Positions 61,285 through 62,453 of a stretch of DNA of 62,453 nt are shown here, in pieces. Under the pieces are notes generated by a model. That model did not search any database. It saw only the letters and a program-made list of their open reading frames with translations, and was not told where the DNA came from. Position 1 is the first letter of the stretch. Each line of letters starts with the position of its first letter. Source of the DNA: Muribaculaceae bacterium Isolate-104 (HZI) (GTDB lineage Bacteria > Bacteroidota > Bacteroidia > Bacteroidales > Muribaculaceae); assembly GCA_003762715.1 (NCBI GenBank), contig RIBJ01000043.1, positions 1 to 62,453 of the forward strand, written 5' to 3'. Both the position numbers and the translations under genes were made by a program.

Positions 61285-62319
61285 ATGACTCAAGAGATTG
61301 AAATCCTTCAGTTCCTTCACTACAATCCAGAGGCATCACGTGCTGAAATAGGCTCGTCATTGACCAATTCACCAAGTCCGGCAACACTCAAACGATTGAT
61401 TGCCGATGGCGTCGCTAAAGGACACATAGAGGTTGTCGGTCGTGGTCCGGCTACTCGTTATAGACTTACTCCGCAGGCTCATGTGACTATGGAGCTGAAC
61501 CTTGACACATACTTTGACAAGGATATCGACGAGCGTCAGGTGCAGGAGTCGTTCAATTTTGAGCTCATAAATGAAATTCTTTCAAAGGTGGATTTATTCT
61601 CCGATGAGGAACTGCAACGGCTTGATGACGCACAGGAACTGTTCCGTAAGCATCTTTCGGAAATGTCAGAGTTGGAATATCGTAAAGAGATGGAACGTCT
61701 CGGAATCGATTTGTCATGGAAATCTTCGCAGATAGAGGGCAACACTTATTCTTTGCTTGAAACTGAAAGGCTGCTGAAAGAGAAACAAACGGCAAGCGGA
61801 AAAACCAAGGAGGAAGCCGTGATGCTACTCAATCACAAGGATGCTCTCGACTTTATTCTTGATGTGCCGGACTATCTTAAAGATTTGACAGTCGCTCGTA
61901 TCGAGGAGATTCACGCGTTACTTACAAAAGAATTAGGTGTTGAGAGAAACATCCGTCACCGCCGTGTAGGTATTACTGGAACAAACTACACTCCGCTTGA
62001 CAATGAGTTTCAGATTCGTGAGGCACTTGAAGATACAGTGCGACTAATAAACGGCAAGAGCAACATCTTCGAGAAAGCTCTGCTCGCGCTCGTTTTACTC
62101 AGCTATATTCAGGCGTTCACCGACGGCAACAAACGCACAGCCAGAATTGTGAGCAACGGCATTCTAATCGCCAACGGCTATTGCCCGATTTCATTCCGCA
62201 CAGTGGATTCGATTGACTACAAAAAGGCTATGCTGATGTTCTACGAGCAGAACAATATCGCAGCCTTCAAACGCATCTTCATCGACCAATTCCTCTTCGC
62301 CGTCAAGACTTACTTTTAG
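61285..62319 (+). CDS. Fic-like protein with catalytic His replaced by Gln context
   Basis: A 344-aa protein. Residues 1-65 form a winged helix (LHYNPEASRAEIGSSLTNSP). An inhibitory motif SSQIEGN lies near residue 147. The Fic loop reads IQAFTDGNKRTARI near residue 275: the rest of H-P-F-x-D-G-N-K-R is kept, but His-Pro is Gln-Ala. Without the His, AMP transfer by the standard mechanism is unlikely, so this may act as a DNA-binding regulator or use other chemistry. Operators sit directly upstream. Confidence 0.85.
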   Translation: MTQEIEILQFLHYNPEASRAEIGSSLTNSPSPATLKRLIADGVAKGHIEVVGRGPATRYRLTPQAHVTMELNLDTYFDKDIDERQVQESFNFELINEILSKVDLFSDEELQRLDDAQELFRKHLSEMSELEYRKEMERLGIDLSWKSSQIEGNTYSLLETERLLKEKQTASGKTKEEAVMLLNHKDALDFILDVPDYLKDLTVARIEEIHALLTKELGVERNIRHRRVGITGTNYTPLDNEFQIREALEDTVRLINGKSNIFEKALLALVLLSYIQAFTDGNKRTARIVSNGILIANGYCPISFRTVDSIDYKKAMLMFYEQNNIAAFKRIFIDQFLFAVKTYF

Positions 62320-62453
62320 AAAATTTTTAAGTACATGACAAAAATTTGAAAACATCGAATTTTGGGGTATAAGTCGGACGCATAAGTATGGTCGAAATCT
62401 CTTCCAATCCATATTTGACAAGCGACTTTGCCTTTCTTCCATGTTTCAGAATC
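62316..62453 (-). CDS. possible 3' end of a minus-strand gene (partial)
   Basis: An open minus-strand frame enters from the window edge (WKKGKVACQIWIGRDFDHTY...) and stops at 62316. It looks moderately protein-like, but only about 45 residues are visible and no family is recognised. Confidence 0.25.
   Translation of the reverse strand, partial: DSETWKKGKVACQIWIGRDFDHTYASDLYPKIRCFQIFVMYLKIF

Larger units (their letters stand above)
38657..62453. mobile_element. integrative mobilizable element E2 (right end outside window)
   Basis: It starts at the second att core and has the same backbone order as E1: four-HTH protein, integrase, membrane protein, HTH, DUF3987, primase-like, DUF3408, oriT candidate, MobC, relaxase, two accessory genes, terminator, promoter, cargo. 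No third copy of the 15-bp core was found by eye before 62453, so the element continues. Confidence 0.78.

Noticed and set aside
60845-62319. HipBA module at the window end
   Set aside because: The XRE protein resembles HipB but the next gene has a Fic loop, not a HipA kinase motif.
1-62453. CRISPR array
   Set aside because: No set of regularly spaced identical 25-40-bp repeats was found. The 10-bp and 33-bp repeats are too short or too few, and no cas gene is present.
1-62453. tRNA gene as integration target
   Set aside because: No cloverleaf with a CCA-adjacent acceptor was seen near either att; the target is the mnmE coding end.
38657-62453. conjugative transfer (Tra/T4SS) genes
   Set aside because: No TraG/VirB4-type ATPase or other channel gene was recognised, so the elements are called mobilizable, not self-transmissible.

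Overview
The window looks like a Bacteroidales chromosome, most likely a Muribaculaceae or Bacteroides relative. The gene families are typical of that order (DUF3408 and DUF6155 proteins, NBU-type mobilisation genes), and many transcription units start with the Bacteroidetes promoter pattern TTG-N19/20-TAnnTTTG. No rRNA, tRNA or CRISPR array was seen.

Region 1 (1-7.7 kb) is core chromosome: a small hypothetical gene, a secreted alpha/beta hydrolase, pyruvate:ferredoxin oxidoreductase (nifJ), an exported DNA/RNA endonuclease and the tRNA-modification GTPase mnmE.

Region 2 (7.70-38.67 kb, element E1) is an integrative mobilizable element inserted at the 3' end of mnmE. A 15-bp direct repeat, ctgcatcggcaagta, lies at 7700-7714 (last codons of mnmE) and at 38657-38671. 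Its backbone runs: four-HTH DNA-binding protein, tyrosine integrase, membrane protein, HTH protein, DUF3987 helicase-like protein, primase-like protein, DUF3408 protein, candidate oriT, MobC, relaxase and two accessory genes. The cargo is a two-gene RiPP-like unit (37-aa three-cysteine peptide plus RRE-radical SAM-SPASM enzyme), Vsr + C5 methyltransferase + McrB-like + McrC/LlaJI-like proteins, a 1294-aa nuclease-STAND protein, DUF2971, RhuM, an orphan VbhA-like antitoxin, a zinc alcohol dehydrogenase, two phosphoesterases, a candidate ~250-nt RNA, a HipBST toxin-antitoxin operon and a DUF6155 protein.

Region 3 (38.66 kb to the window end, element E2) is a second, diverged element of the same family, placed in tandem in the same att site. 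It has the same backbone order, but its DUF3987 gene carries an amber stop and its primase-like gene has lost the N-terminal zinc-binding part. Its cargo is two HigBA-type modules, an acetyltransferase, a single-chain restriction-modification-specificity protein, a DUF4365 protein, three Fic proteins (one lacking the catalytic histidine), an AlbA-type regulator, a PH-domain membrane protein and an XRE regulator. Its right end is not in the window.

Comparing the two elements reveals shared non-coding structure: helically phased 10-bp repeats before the four-HTH gene, integrase arm-like repeats near the att cores, long inverted repeats touching the start codons of backbone genes, similar oriT-like inverted repeats, a conserved promoter where cargo begins, and a similar leader hairpin in front of two unrelated restriction-modification operons. 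The best candidates for an undescribed system are the RiPP-like unit at 18.3-19.9 kb and the shared R-M leader RNA.
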